Of a DNA stretch of 41,075 bases, positions 1 through 9,459 are shown in pieces; the stretch's first letter is position 1; every line of letters begins with the position of its first letter. This stretch comes from Ruminococcus sp. Lineage in GTDB: Bacteria; Bacillota; Clostridia; Oscillospirales; Ruminococcaceae. The notes under the pieces are model-generated. The model did no database searches, was not told the DNA's origin, and saw only the letters and a list, made by a program, of their open reading frames with translations. The DNA lies in assembly GCA_024697705.1 (NCBI GenBank), contig JAILFF010000128.1, positions 1-41,075 of the forward strand, written 5' to 3'. Both the position numbers and the translations under genes were made by a program.

Positions 1-467
1 CTTTCTGCTTCTTTATTTCTTTATATGGTTTTTGTACATTTTCGCATTCTCCTTTTTATTAATCACAGTCGCACAGATATCCCGTAGACTCGCTTCGTTC
101 ATCTCTTATTGAAGAAATCTTATTCGTATAGCCCATTTTAATATTTTTTTACCTAAATTATTGAAAAAATTCATCAATTGTTCGGTTGTGTTTATTGACA
201 AATTTCTTCTGTAATTGTATAATATAAGTGTTAGTTTAAATATTTTAATCCGCATATTATACATTCTGATTCTTTTGACTTTAGCAAATTATGCGTGTAT
301 CTGCTTAATTCGTTTTTATATCCGATTTCTTATCATTTTAGTTTGTATAAATATATTAAACTATCAATCATTCTTTCCCCGTTATTAATATTGTCTGTCA
401 GCCATAACACCGTTCTCTTCCGAACGATGCGGCTTTATGAATTGCTATATTAGGAGGATGTATTATC
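1..467. other. AT-rich 5' region and long leader of the GH26 gene
   Basis: No gene is recognisable. Positions 1-194 hold nothing I can name. A consensus promoter lies at 195-223, giving a leader of about 235 nt before the start codon at 468. Within the leader, TTGACT at 275-280 with a 17-bp spacer and a poor -10 (TATCTG) may be a weak second promoter. A short AT-rich inverted repeat (TAGTTT/AAACTA) lies around 337-363. I see no riboswitch. Confidence 0.5.
195..223 (+). promoter_or_regulatory. Sigma-A type promoter for the GH26 gene
   Basis: TTGACA at 195-200 and TATAAT at 218-223 are separated by exactly 17 bp, a perfect consensus. It is the only strong promoter seen upstream of the dockerin-bearing GH26 gene. 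Confidence 0.85.
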
Positions 468-2288
468 ATGAAATGCAGAATTAAGAGGTTCGTTTCTGTC
501 TTGGCTGCTTCTGCTGTTGCAGCCGCTTCTACAAGTGTGATACCCGTTTCGGCTGTGGGGACGGCTGATACCTTCCCGTTCGTTATCGAAGGCGAGGATA
601 TGGAGGGCGCTTCGCTTTGGACGCAGAACTACGGACCCGCACCGAAGGACAGCTCGGGAAAAGGCTTCTTTTACCTGACCAACAGCAGTGGTTCGTTTAC
701 TGTGACCGTTCCCGAAGACGGTATGTACACTATCGTTGTAAGAGCGGCTCAGGTACTTAACGCCGAAGGCAGAGATCAGACCGTTTCCGTAAACGGCGTA
801 AAGCGCAGACTGATAATGCCTTATTCCGAGGAATGGATGGATTTCAGCTTCGGCAGCTTCCGTCTCAACAAGGGCGAAAACACTATCGAATTTGTCAATG
901 AATACGGCTATATGGCTATCGACAAGGTAACTGTCAGCGTAACACCGAAGCACGATTATTCCGTTGCTACCGCTGAGCTTACCGATAAGAAAGCTACCCC
1001 CGAAGCAAAGTCGCTTATGGCTTACTTAAAGAGCGTCTATGGTCAGCATATAATCTCGGGTCAGCAGGAAATTTACGGCGGCGGTCACAAGAACAACTAC
1101 GAATGGGAAAACGAGTTCCTCGAAGACCTGACAGGTAAAGTACCCGCTATCCGCGGCGTTGACTTTATGAACTACAACCCGCTTTACGGCTGGGACGACG
1201 GCACCACCGAGCGCTGCATCGAATGGGCTACCGAGAGAAACGGCATTATCACCGCTTCGTGGCACATAAATATCCCGAAGGATTTCGATAACTACACCCT
1301 CGGCGAACCCGTCGGCTGGCAGGAGTGCAGCTATAAGAACTATCAGAGCGGTGAGGGTTCACTCAGCTTCGACACGCGCAATGTTGTTATAGAGGGTACT
1401 AAGGAGTACGAATATTTCCAGCTTGCTATGAAGGATCTCGCCGAACAGCTGCTCAGATTGCAGGACGCGGGCGTTCCCGTCATCTGGAGACCGCTGCACG
1501 AAGCACAGGGCAACGAGGGCAACTATCCCGACGGCTCCGCTTGGTTCTGGTGGGGCGACAGAGGCGCCGAGACCTACAAGAAGATATGGAAGCTTCTCTA
1601 TACCACCCTCACCGAGAAGTACGGTCTGCACAACCTCATCTGGGAATACAACAGCTATGATTATTACAACTCGGCGACCTGGTATCCCGGCGACGAATAT
1701 GTAGACATCGTGGCTTACGACAAGTACAACGTAGAATACAACAGAGGTGACGGCAAATCGAGCGGTCCCAATCTGCTGGCTATCCCCGCGAAATTCGATT
1801 CGCTCTATGCGCTCACAAACGGCAAGAAGATGGTCGCGATGGCTGAGAACGACACTATCCCCGCCTTGGACAATCTGCTTGTCGAGGACGCGGGCTGGCT
1901 GTATTTCTGCCCCTGGTATGACGGCGGCGAGGACGGCGGCACGGCATTCCTCGGCACGAATTATCAGGATCACTTAGAGCTTAAGAAGATCTATCAGAGC
2001 GAATACTGCATCACTCTTGACGAGCTTCCCGCCGACCTGTACAAAAACGGCGGAACCTCCGCACCCGCAAGCAAAGCCGTGCTTTACGGCGACGCGAACT
2101 GCGACGGCAAGGTGACTGTTGCCGACGCTGTGCTTGTCAAGAAGTATCTTGCCGACTCGAAGACGGCAATCACCGCACAGGGCAAAGCGAACGCCGATGT
2201 AACGGGCAACGGCGACGGGCTTAAGACCGACGATGCCGAAATGATCCTGAAATATTGTGCGGGCATGATTCAGCTGCCGAAGAAATAA
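468..2288 (+). CDS. Secreted GH26 beta-mannanase-like enzyme with CBM35-like and dockerin domains
   Basis: Predicted extracellular endo-beta-1,4-mannanase attached to a cellulosome. Residues 1-30 form a signal peptide ending near VSA. Residues about 36-160 read as a CBM35/CBM6-like beta-sandwich (opening VIEGEDME). The GH26 barrel spans about 175-520: WRPLHE places the acid/base at Glu345, and VAMAEND places the nucleophile at Glu460, the usual family spacing. Residues about 539-606 are a type I dockerin with two calcium-loop repeats (GDANCDGKVTVAD and a second starting ADVTGNGDG). AGGAGG at 452-457 lies 10 nt before the ATG. Some GH26 enzymes act on other beta-glycans, so mannan is the likely but unproven substrate. 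The gene converges on the GH53 gene over a shared terminator. Confidence 0.93.
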   Translation: MKCRIKRFVSVLAASAVAAASTSVIPVSAVGTADTFPFVIEGEDMEGASLWTQNYGPAPKDSSGKGFFYLTNSSGSFTVTVPEDGMYTIVVRAAQVLNAEGRDQTVSVNGVKRRLIMPYSEEWMDFSFGSFRLNKGENTIEFVNEYGYMAIDKVTVSVTPKHDYSVATAELTDKKATPEAKSLMAYLKSVYGQHIISGQQEIYGGGHKNNYEWENEFLEDLTGKVPAIRGVDFMNYNPLYGWDDGTTERCIEWATERNGIITASWHINIPKDFDNYTLGEPVGWQECSYKNYQSGEGSLSFDTRNVVIEGTKEYEYFQLAMKDLAEQLLRLQDAGVPVIWRPLHEAQGNEGNYPDGSAWFWWGDRGAETYKKIWKLLYTTLTEKYGLHNLIWEYNSYDYYNSATWYPGDEYVDIVAYDKYNVEYNRGDGKSSGPNLLAIPAKFDSLYALTNGKKMVAMAENDTIPALDNLLVEDAGWLYFCPWYDGGEDGGTAFLGTNYQDHLELKKIYQSEYCITLDELPADLYKNGGTSAPASKAVLYGDANCDGKVTVADAVLVKKYLADSKTAITAQGKANADVTGNGDGLKTDDAEMILKYCAGMIQLPKK

Positions 2289-2333
2289 TATTTCTAAAGC
2301 TGCAAAACGTAATTACGGTAATTATTTAAAAGA

Positions 2334-2365
2334 AAGCCGGGGAACTTTCAGCAGTTCCTCGGCTT
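2334..2365. terminator. Intrinsic terminator between convergent GH26 and GH53 genes
   Basis: A 12-bp stem (2334-2345 with 2354-2365, one G-U pair) and an 8-nt loop are followed by a T run on the plus strand. A-rich sequence on the other side allows bidirectional use. Confidence 0.8.
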
Positions 2366-2376
2366 TTTTCGTTATA

Positions 2377-3951
2377 TTATCTTTTTCGGTCGAAGACATT
2401 TTTATGCCCGATAGGAGATACCCACCGCTCCGAATGACTGTTATCGGGATCTAACAAGTATTTCTTTAGCAGAACAACGTCCGTCATATTCACTTGTTTA
2501 TCCATATTGAGGTCGCCAAGCGCGAACTGCACCTCGTCAAGGACGTACTCTTTCATGACGGCACTTCTCAGGATCGAGAGGTCGGCTTCGGTTATCGCGT
2601 CGTCGCCGTCGAGATCGGCATAGTAACGGGTGAGCTTTTCGTTGTCAGGCTTCTCGGTCTTAGGGTAAATGCGGGTGAATACATCGAGCGAATCGAGCGG
2701 AAAGCCCCTGAAATCGAACAGCGCCTGATTGTCGAACGAGGAACCGCCCGATGACGTAACGTCCTTGTCGTACTCGGCGGCGTAGCCCGTAGCCCAGCCA
2801 GAGCCGTATTTATCCCATTTATCCTTCTGTTCCCACTGAGAAATGTCGCTGACGCCCAGCCACGCGGGTTCCCAGTAGAACACGCCTATGCCCTTGTTGC
2901 CGCAGTTTGCGACAGCCTGAAATACATTTGTCAGACATTCGGTCTGCCCCGCAACCGAAATATCATACGGCAGATCTACGCCTGTTGAATACGCGGAAAT
3001 TATATTGCCGAAATTATCGCCGTCCTCGGAGGTATACGGATATGCCGTTTCGGCTACCATGACGTATTTGCCGTAGGTGTTGCCGATAGTCGTCAGCACG
3101 TTCGTGAGGTTCTCGGTCGAGCCGTGCCAGTACGGGTAGTAAGAGGTCGCAAAAACATCGTAATCGAGATTGCACTCGTTCATTACCTTCGCGTACCAGT
3201 AGAAGTGATCCACCTTGGCGGGATTGGCAAAATGATGAGCTATCAGGATATTTTTGTCAAAGTCGCGCACCGCCTTATTGCCGCTTGCAAAAAGCTCGCA
3301 GATCTTATACATATCCGTCTCACCGCAGAAAAAGCAGTTGGTCTCGTTGCCGACCTGCACCATGCCGATATCACCGCCCGCTTCCGTGATGGCTTTCAGC
3401 ACCCATGTCGTCCACTTGTATATCTCACCCGAGAGAGTATAGTGATCGTGAGGAGCCCAGTATTTCGGGCGCGTCTGCTTGGCGGGATCCGCCCAGAAAT
3501 CGGAATACTGAATGTCCACCAGCAGCTTCATACCGTATTTTGCGGCGCGTCTGCCGATCTCACAGGCGGTATTCACATCGTTGTTACCGCCGCCGTAGCT
3601 GTGACCGTTGCCGTCATTGGGCTCGTTCCAAACGCGCACGCGAATGTAATTCACATCGTGGTCGGCGAGCACACGGAAAATGTCCTCCTGCCTGCCTTCA
3701 TCGTCATGGAAAACGACTCCCGCCTGCTCTATCGAGATAATTGAGGAAATATCCACGCCGCGTATAGGCTCACCTCCGTTGACAGCCGCGGGGAACGAAT
3801 TGAACGTGACGCTCCTGTAATTTCCGTCGGCGGTATTTGCCCGTGAATATGCGGAAGAAGTCATCAAAAGTGCGGAAGACGTCAGCATCATTACCGACGC
3901 GGTCAATCCCGCGCAGAGTTTTACTGCACGCTGTAATATTCTTGATCTCAT
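2377..3951 (-). CDS. Secreted GH53 endo-beta-1,4-galactanase with dockerin
   Basis: Predicted extracellular arabinogalactan endo-beta-1,4-galactanase that cuts type I pectic galactan. A signal peptide covers about residues 1-35. The GH53 barrel runs from about 60 to 430, opening with RGVDISS and containing YIRVRVWNEP. The acid/base is Glu203 in VQVGNETN and the nucleophile Glu301 in VMVAETAYP, both intact. Residues about 443-502 are a type I dockerin (DLDGDDAITEAD; DLNMDKQVNMTD), followed by a short basic tail. A consensus promoter sits at 4014-4042. The Shine-Dalgarno (AAGGA) is rather far, about 14 nt, from the ATG. With the GH26 gene this suggests cellulosomal attack on hemicellulose and pectin side chains. 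Confidence 0.93.
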   Translation of the reverse strand: MRSRILQRAVKLCAGLTASVMMLTSSALLMTSSAYSRANTADGNYRSVTFNSFPAAVNGGEPIRGVDISSIISIEQAGVVFHDDEGRQEDIFRVLADHDVNYIRVRVWNEPNDGNGHSYGGGNNDVNTACEIGRRAAKYGMKLLVDIQYSDFWADPAKQTRPKYWAPHDHYTLSGEIYKWTTWVLKAITEAGGDIGMVQVGNETNCFFCGETDMYKICELFASGNKAVRDFDKNILIAHHFANPAKVDHFYWYAKVMNECNLDYDVFATSYYPYWHGSTENLTNVLTTIGNTYGKYVMVAETAYPYTSEDGDNFGNIISAYSTGVDLPYDISVAGQTECLTNVFQAVANCGNKGIGVFYWEPAWLGVSDISQWEQKDKWDKYGSGWATGYAAEYDKDVTSSGGSSFDNQALFDFRGFPLDSLDVFTRIYPKTEKPDNEKLTRYYADLDGDDAITEADLSILRSAVMKEYVLDEVQFALGDLNMDKQVNMTDVVLLKKYLLDPDNSHSERWVSPIGHKNVFDRKR

Positions 3952-4013
3952 AACGCTCTTAGTTTTCCTTTCTGTAAAATACTATTCGATACGACGAACG
4001 TTTTGGCATTTAT

Positions 4014-4042
4014 ATTATATCAGCTTTTTTATCACTTGTCAA
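4014..4042 (-). promoter_or_regulatory. Sigma-A type promoter for the GH53 gene
   Basis: On the minus strand TTGACA (4042-4037) and TATAAT (4019-4014) are separated by 17 bp, a perfect consensus placed just after the terminator of the secretion locus. Confidence 0.85.
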
Positions 4043-4093
4043 CTAAATATAGTAAAAACACACAATCGGAGGGAAATTTTATACACCTAAATA

Positions 4094-4150
4094 AAAACGT
4101 CCGTTCGGGTCTGAGAAGTCATTGCTCTCAGACCTTTGAACGGACGTTTT
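4094..4150 (-). terminator. Strong terminator at the end of the type VII secretion locus
   Basis: A long hairpin pairs 4094-4106 with 4138-4150 (13 bp) and, inside it, 4108-4116 with 4126-4134 (9 bp) around a 9-nt loop. On the minus strand it ends in a T run. It lies 24 nt past the last secretion-locus gene and insulates the GH53 promoter. Confidence 0.85.
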
Positions 4151-4173
4151 GGGCTGTCTTTTATTCGGAAAAT

Positions 4174-7100
4174 TTAAGAGAATTTAAGTTTTTCCGTTGT
4201 TCCGTCGGGTAATTTGATCTCAACTCCCGGATACGGTTCGAGGTCTTCATCATAGCCGTAAGCGAAATCATTGAGCTTGACCGATGCCGACGGCAGATTC
4301 AGCGTTCTCAGCGAAGAGCAGCCGACAAATGCGTGTGATTCGATCTCTGTCAGTCCGGCAGGCAGCGTAATGTTGATAAGCGTTCTGCATCCCTTGAAAG
4401 CAGAATGTTTAATCACCGTGACTTTAGAGGGAATAGCAATCGTTGACATATTTATACAGTCAACAAATGCCTGCTCGCCTATCTCGGTCACGCTTTCGGG
4501 AATAATGAGCGTCGGCAGCGTCGAGCATCCCAGGAATGCGCCGTTTCCTATCCTTACGGTCGTATCGGGCAGTTCAACCGAAACCAGTGCTTTGCATTGT
4601 GCGAAAGCGAGATCGCAGATCTCATACTGTACGCTCTTGATACTGTGTATCTTGATCGTAGTTACAAGATCAGCCTTTAGCGTAAACGCCTGTTCGCATA
4701 TACCGATGACGGGAATACTTTTACCGTTCTCACCGGGAATCGAATCGGGAACTTCAACAAAGGAGCTATTGCCGTAGTATGCCGCAAGATATACCGCCGT
4801 CTGATCAGAGTTGTATACAAATGCGAAAATATACGGCTGAGTCCAAATATCACCGGTTTTTTTACCGTCATTGGAATCGCCGTGAACATATATTTCGGGG
4901 TCTGACGGAACATTCTCCGGGCTGTCCGCGACAAAAGCGTTCTGACCGTCCTTGCCGTTCTGACCCGGTTGCAGACGCAATGCCTTGATATGACCGTCTA
5001 CCCAACTCGTCAATCCGAATTCATCCTTGACGGTAGTCGTAGTTGTCGTGGTCTCCGTCGGCGTTGTCGTCGTCTGTACCGTCGTTGTGATCTGCCCGCC
5101 GCTGCAAACGACTATCGATACTGTCTCGCCCTTTTTGAGCTTCTGTCCCGGTTCGGGGCTTTGCGACATGATGCTCCCGATCGTCTGATTGCCTTTTCCC
5201 GAACGGCTGTCCGTTTTGAATCCCGCGTCTGTAAGTATCTTCTTTGCCTCGCTCTCGGGCTTGTTGATAACGTTAGGCACCTGAATAAGCTCGGCGCCCG
5301 TGCTGACGGTGATCTTGATCTTCGAGCCCTTAGCTATGCTTGTGCCCTGTTTCGGATCCTGCTCGATGACCTTGTCCTCATCGCTTTCTTTCTCGCTGTT
5401 GGTATAGCTTATCTCCGCACCGAGTCCCAACTCGCTCAAAGCCCTGACAGCGTCGTTCTTTTGCATACCTACGACGTTTATCATATTGACCTGTTCGGCG
5501 CCCGTGCTGAGCGTGAGCCTTACCTCCCAATTGGGCTTTATCGTAAAACCTGCGGGCACGCTTTGCTTGAAGATAAGTCCCGCCGCAACGGTAGGATTAG
5601 GTTCCTCGTCAATGGTGAGCTTCAGACTGTACTCGGAAAGCAGTCCTTCTGCCTGTTCCTTAGTCATGTAGGTAACATCGGGCATATCGAACTCGTTGTA
5701 GCCCTTTGACACGACAAGCTCGATCGGAACATCTACACCAATATAGTCCGACTTGGGCTGCGGGTTCTGCTCCAGCACCTGAGTCAGCGGTTCCTCGGCA
5801 AACCGAAATTCCGTCACTTTAAGCAGCGTATTGTTTTTTAAAGCCTCTGCGTAAGCATCGTCAAAGCTCATGTTTGTGTAATTCACAACGGGGACCTTGT
5901 CGTCCTTGACCATATTCTTACGCCCCGTGGATTTTGTAAGCGTGACTCTGCTGCCGTAGGCAACGCGGTTATACTTTCCGTCAACGATAGCTGCGGGCTC
6001 CTGTTCCATTATGCAGCCGGGCGCTATAACATCGTCTTGTCCTTCCTTCATTTCGACGATAAAGCCCATAGCTTCAAGGCGCTTTTTGCACACCTCCGCG
6101 TCGCCGCCGCGCACGAACGGCATATCTATCATGTCGCTGTATTTTGCCACCGTCACATATACGGGCGTATTCTGCGGCATTATGCTGCCGCTCGGCGGGT
6201 CCTGAGTAAGAACGGTACCCGTGTTGTCCTGATCGGTAGCCGTAACGCCCGTCACCTGCATGGTAAAGCCCTTTCTCCTGAGCTGATTCGCCGCAATGCT
6301 CGAATCCCACGAAACAACGTCGGGTACGGGCGCTATGTTGTCGGGCTTGATTATGTCGCTTTTACGGTGAGCGTACACCTGCCCCACCACGATCGCCGCC
6401 ACAAAAACAAGCGGAACGATCAGCTTTACGAACAAAGGTATCCTGCTGAAAAACGGCAGTCCCGACTTCTCCTTTATCCTCTTGATCGACACGCCCGATG
6501 TCAGCTCGCTGATAAGGCACTCGATATCCTTCGTTCGGTTGTCGGGAGAGAGCGCAAGCGCTTTAAGCAGAGCGTTTTCGTGGTCGGGCTTGACGTCGTG
6601 GATAAATTTTTTCGGAGATCTGAGAAGGTCCTTGCCCTTCTTGTTGAACCGCTTAAACCTTTTGGCTGCCGAAGCGGGCGGAGTTCCGCACATCATGTGG
6701 TAAAGCACGGCAGCTATCGAATAAACGTCTGACCTTATCGTGATCTGACCGACCGATTCAACCGCTTCGGGAGCCGCGTATTCGTTCAGCGGTATCACCT
6801 TTTTCTTGCCGAACTTCGCCGCGTCGGCAGCCTTACCGCTGTTCTCCCAGACAGGCTCGTACTTCCACAGCTTAAGCTCGCCTTTTTCGGTAACGAAAAT
6901 GCTGTCCGTCGTGATATTTCCGAGCTTTATGTCGTTCTCATGGAGCTTATCCACTCCGTGCATAACTCCGAGCAGGGCATTTATCGCGCCCTCTTCACTG
7001 TACTTGCCGTTGCGTTTGATATGCTCCGTAAGGGTGATCCCTCCCGCATAGCTGCACACGGCGTAAACGGTATTCATATCCTCAACGACTTCAAGGCATT

Positions 7101-7479
7101 TCAGCACCGCGTCGTTTTCCACAACAGTCTTTATCTTTTTCTCATGGAACTGAAAAGCGCTGCGCTCCTTATCGAACGCCTCATACTGCGGGGACATTAC
7201 AAGAACGTCGCCGGTATCCTTATTTCTGCCGCTGACATATTTCTCGGGCAGGAACTCCTTGACGAGCACCTTGCCCGATTCAAAAGCGTCATGGGCTATG
7301 TACACAGCGGTAGTTTTATCGTAGCTGATATTTTTTCCGACGATGTATCTGTTGGCGAGAATGCTGCCCGGCTTTATAAAAAGAGGAGCCGCCGCACTGA
7401 CGTCATTGTTGTAGCCGCAAAGATGGCACACTATCACCGAATCGTCGATCGGCTCCATACACCCCATGCAGTATTTCAT
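4174..7479 (-). CDS. Membrane pseudokinase with zinc ribbon, six PASTA repeats and BspA-like LRRs
   Basis: A PknB/PrkC-like architecture whose kinase fold looks catalytically dead. Numbered from the ATG at 7479: an N-terminal four-Cys zinc ribbon (4-22); kinase fold about 36-325; one membrane segment about 348-369; six PASTA repeats (382-445, 450-517, 528-592, 596-660, 663-728, 731-795); a Thr-rich linker (798-817); and about five LRR_5/BspA-type repeats (920-1070). Aligned on flanking motifs, the VAIK lysine is kept (Lys74), but HRD is LGN (186-188) and DFG is KYE (206-208). The APE motif remains (236-238). The kinase half would be cytoplasmic and PASTA/LRR outside. A GTG at 7494 directly abuts the upstream stop; I prefer the ATG because GGGTGA precedes it at normal spacing. 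Last gene of the operon. Confidence 0.88.
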   Translation of the reverse strand: MKYCMGCMEPIDDSVIVCHLCGYNNDVSAAAPLFIKPGSILANRYIVGKNISYDKTTAVYIAHDAFESGKVLVKEFLPEKYVSGRNKDTGDVLVMSPQYEAFDKERSAFQFHEKKIKTVVENDAVLKCLEVVEDMNTVYAVCSYAGGITLTEHIKRNGKYSEEGAINALLGVMHGVDKLHENDIKLGNITTDSIFVTEKGELKLWKYEPVWENSGKAADAAKFGKKKVIPLNEYAAPEAVESVGQITIRSDVYSIAAVLYHMMCGTPPASAAKRFKRFNKKGKDLLRSPKKFIHDVKPDHENALLKALALSPDNRTKDIECLISELTSGVSIKRIKEKSGLPFFSRIPLFVKLIVPLVFVAAIVVGQVYAHRKSDIIKPDNIAPVPDVVSWDSSIAANQLRRKGFTMQVTGVTATDQDNTGTVLTQDPPSGSIMPQNTPVYVTVAKYSDMIDMPFVRGGDAEVCKKRLEAMGFIVEMKEGQDDVIAPGCIMEQEPAAIVDGKYNRVAYGSRVTLTKSTGRKNMVKDDKVPVVNYTNMSFDDAYAEALKNNTLLKVTEFRFAEEPLTQVLEQNPQPKSDYIGVDVPIELVVSKGYNEFDMPDVTYMTKEQAEGLLSEYSLKLTIDEEPNPTVAAGLIFKQSVPAGFTIKPNWEVRLTLSTGAEQVNMINVVGMQKNDAVRALSELGLGAEISYTNSEKESDEDKVIEQDPKQGTSIAKGSKIKITVSTGAELIQVPNVINKPESEAKKILTDAGFKTDSRSGKGNQTIGSIMSQSPEPGQKLKKGETVSIVVCSGGQITTTVQTTTTPTETTTTTTTVKDEFGLTSWVDGHIKALRLQPGQNGKDGQNAFVADSPENVPSDPEIYVHGDSNDGKKTGDIWTQPYIFAFVYNSDQTAVYLAAYYGNSSFVEVPDSIPGENGKSIPVIGICEQAFTLKADLVTTIKIHSIKSVQYEICDLAFAQCKALVSVELPDTTVRIGNGAFLGCSTLPTLIIPESVTEIGEQAFVDCINMSTIAIPSKVTVIKHSAFKGCRTLINITLPAGLTEIESHAFVGCSSLRTLNLPSASVKLNDFAYGYDEDLEPYPGVEIKLPDGTTEKLKFS

Positions 7480-7494
7480 ACAGTTTTCACCCAC

Positions 7495-9444
7495 TTACTC
7501 AAATACATAACTGTCTTGATTATCAAAGAATTTCTTATAATTCGGAAAGACATCGGCATACTCGTCAAAGCTTTCGCTGTTCAGAGGTATACTGCCGCTT
7601 TTGCCGCTTATATGCAGACTGGTCTGCCCATCGCTGCTGAGCATATATTCGAGGAACCTTATTGCGGCGCGGTTTTCCTTCCTGCTCTTGTTGAAAGCGC
7701 CGAGCGCCAGTCCCGTCTCGCAGGGAATGGTATCGTTATCGCACGAAACCACCCTGAGTTTTGTCTTTAGCTTGCTGAAGCAGTCAAAATAATTGACCGT
7801 ATCGGCAGCAAGATACGGTTCCTGACCGTCTGTAAAGATAGTCAGCGCGTCCTGAGTGCCGTTCAGTTCCTTCACGTTCAGCAAATTGGCGAACTTATTG
7901 GAATCGTCCGTCAGTACCGCGCCGTCGTAACCGTTCAGAAGATCGCGGGAATCCTTCACGGAATCCTTATAATCCTCCGCAAGGTCGGTATTCACAAAGA
8001 TCGCGGGCACCTTAAAGCCCACGGGCAGATAGTATTCCCACTGATCCCCCGATTCCTTTATCTCTTTAAGGTACATACATTCCTTTGCTTCCTTGGATGA
8101 GTATACCTTGTTTAACGTGAGCTGACCGCCGTTCACCGTTGAGTAATCGTCGTATTCAAAAAGATTCGGCTGTTTCTTTGCGTTGTTCAGTTCCTTCTCG
8201 TATCTTCCCGCGTCAATGCCCGTAACGGTTATCTTCACGGTACTGAATTCCTGCATGAACCCGTCGGCGGCGAGGGTGTACATATACCTTTTTCGCTCGT
8301 TCTTTTCTTCGTCGTCGGTCATTTTATACCATAACGTCAGCTTGCACTCGGGAACTTTTTCCACGCGGTTTCTCGCCGCCATCATTATGCCTGTAATTAT
8401 AGTTCCGCCCACAAGCAGCGTCATTACCGTGTATATCCCCGAAAGCTTGAGTATCCTCATACGACGGGCGCGTTCCTCAACGGTCTTGACGGGCTTTGTG
8501 CTCTGCGTCGCCTGCATGAAGGCTTCCACGCTTTTATATCTCGCCTTCTCGTCAAGAGCAAGCGCCGTCATTACGGCGCAGCTAAGCTCCTGCGAAACCC
8601 TTGAATTGAGCCTGTGGGGATACTCGGGTGACTTGAATTTCTTCCGTTCCGAAGGAGCGGGGGGGACCTTGTCCACAAGCAGCATATAATACAGCGCACC
8701 GAGCGCGTAAATATCCTGCGCGATAGTCACTCTGCCCGAACCGGTATAACATTCGGGCGCGGAAAAGCCCTCGTTTACCGAGATCTCATCGCATTGAGTG
8801 TGCCTGACATCGGCGCTACTGCCGAGACCGAGCAGCTTTACCTGCTCGCCGAGACACAGGAATATCTGATCGGGGCAGATGTTGCCGTGAACTATCTTTT
8901 TTGAATGAAGAGCCGTTGCCGCGGAAAATATCTTCGACATCAGCTCCTCCGCAAATTCGGGGGTCGAGCGGTTTGTCGCAAGGTAATTTCTCAGGCTCAG
9001 ACCCTCAAGCTTTTCGGATGTGAAATACAGCGTTCCGTTTTCATCGAAGCAATCGTAATACTCTACCAGCGAATCCGTTTTTTCAACGGTCATCATCAGC
9101 TGGACCGACTGTCTCAGATCGTTCATCTGAACAGTTGTTTCTTCGTCGGCGGTGCTTATCATACCGTTTCCGTCGCGGTCGCGGTAGACCTTATCGGAAG
9201 GAAAGAACTCGTTAAGCTCCACTACCCTTTTGTCAACTCTGTCCCACGCATTGTAAGTAACGACAGATCTGTCAACAGGCGAGGTGCCGATAAAGTTCAC
9301 TACCGCATATTTTCCGTTTCTCAGAACAGTACCCGGTTCGAGCATATAGTCACATTCCACTGCCCTGTTTTCGGAATAGCCGCATATCGGACAAACATTA
9401 AAATTATTTTTGGAATTGTATGAGCATATCTTACATTCACTCAT
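7495..9444 (-). CDS. Membrane pseudokinase fused to an extracytoplasmic substrate-binding domain
   Basis: Residues 4-21 form a four-Cys zinc ribbon. Residues about 36-315 have the Firmicutes protein-kinase fold, including the PPAPSERKKF element after the APE motif. All three catalytic motifs are lost: the VAIK lysine is Asn78, HRD is HGN (186-188), DFG is GLG (206-208). One membrane segment spans about 337-356. Residues about 366-640 resemble a family 1 ABC solute-binding protein: LTLWYKMT opening strand, a GRYEKELNNA helix, the YYLPVGFKVPAIFVNTDL hinge signature, and a C-terminal FLEYMLSSDGQ helix. I know of no common protein with this pseudokinase-TM-SBP order. Likely role: sensing an extracellular ligand and signalling to, or forming part of, the secretion machine. 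ATG has GGGGTG upstream. Confidence 0.88.
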   Translation of the reverse strand: MSECKICSYNSKNNFNVCPICGYSENRAVECDYMLEPGTVLRNGKYAVVNFIGTSPVDRSVVTYNAWDRVDKRVVELNEFFPSDKVYRDRDGNGMISTADEETTVQMNDLRQSVQLMMTVEKTDSLVEYYDCFDENGTLYFTSEKLEGLSLRNYLATNRSTPEFAEELMSKIFSAATALHSKKIVHGNICPDQIFLCLGEQVKLLGLGSSADVRHTQCDEISVNEGFSAPECYTGSGRVTIAQDIYALGALYYMLLVDKVPPAPSERKKFKSPEYPHRLNSRVSQELSCAVMTALALDEKARYKSVEAFMQATQSTKPVKTVEERARRMRILKLSGIYTVMTLLVGGTIITGIMMAARNRVEKVPECKLTLWYKMTDDEEKNERKRYMYTLAADGFMQEFSTVKITVTGIDAGRYEKELNNAKKQPNLFEYDDYSTVNGGQLTLNKVYSSKEAKECMYLKEIKESGDQWEYYLPVGFKVPAIFVNTDLAEDYKDSVKDSRDLLNGYDGAVLTDDSNKFANLLNVKELNGTQDALTIFTDGQEPYLAADTVNYFDCFSKLKTKLRVVSCDNDTIPCETGLALGAFNKSRKENRAAIRFLEYMLSSDGQTSLHISGKSGSIPLNSESFDEYADVFPNYKKFFDNQDSYVFE

Positions 9445-9459
9445 AAAAACACCCCGGTA

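Noticed and set aside
4174..7479. Annotating the PASTA protein as an active PknB/PrkC kinase
   Set aside because: The HRD and DFG positions are LGN and KYE, so the catalytic base and magnesium-binding Asp are missing.
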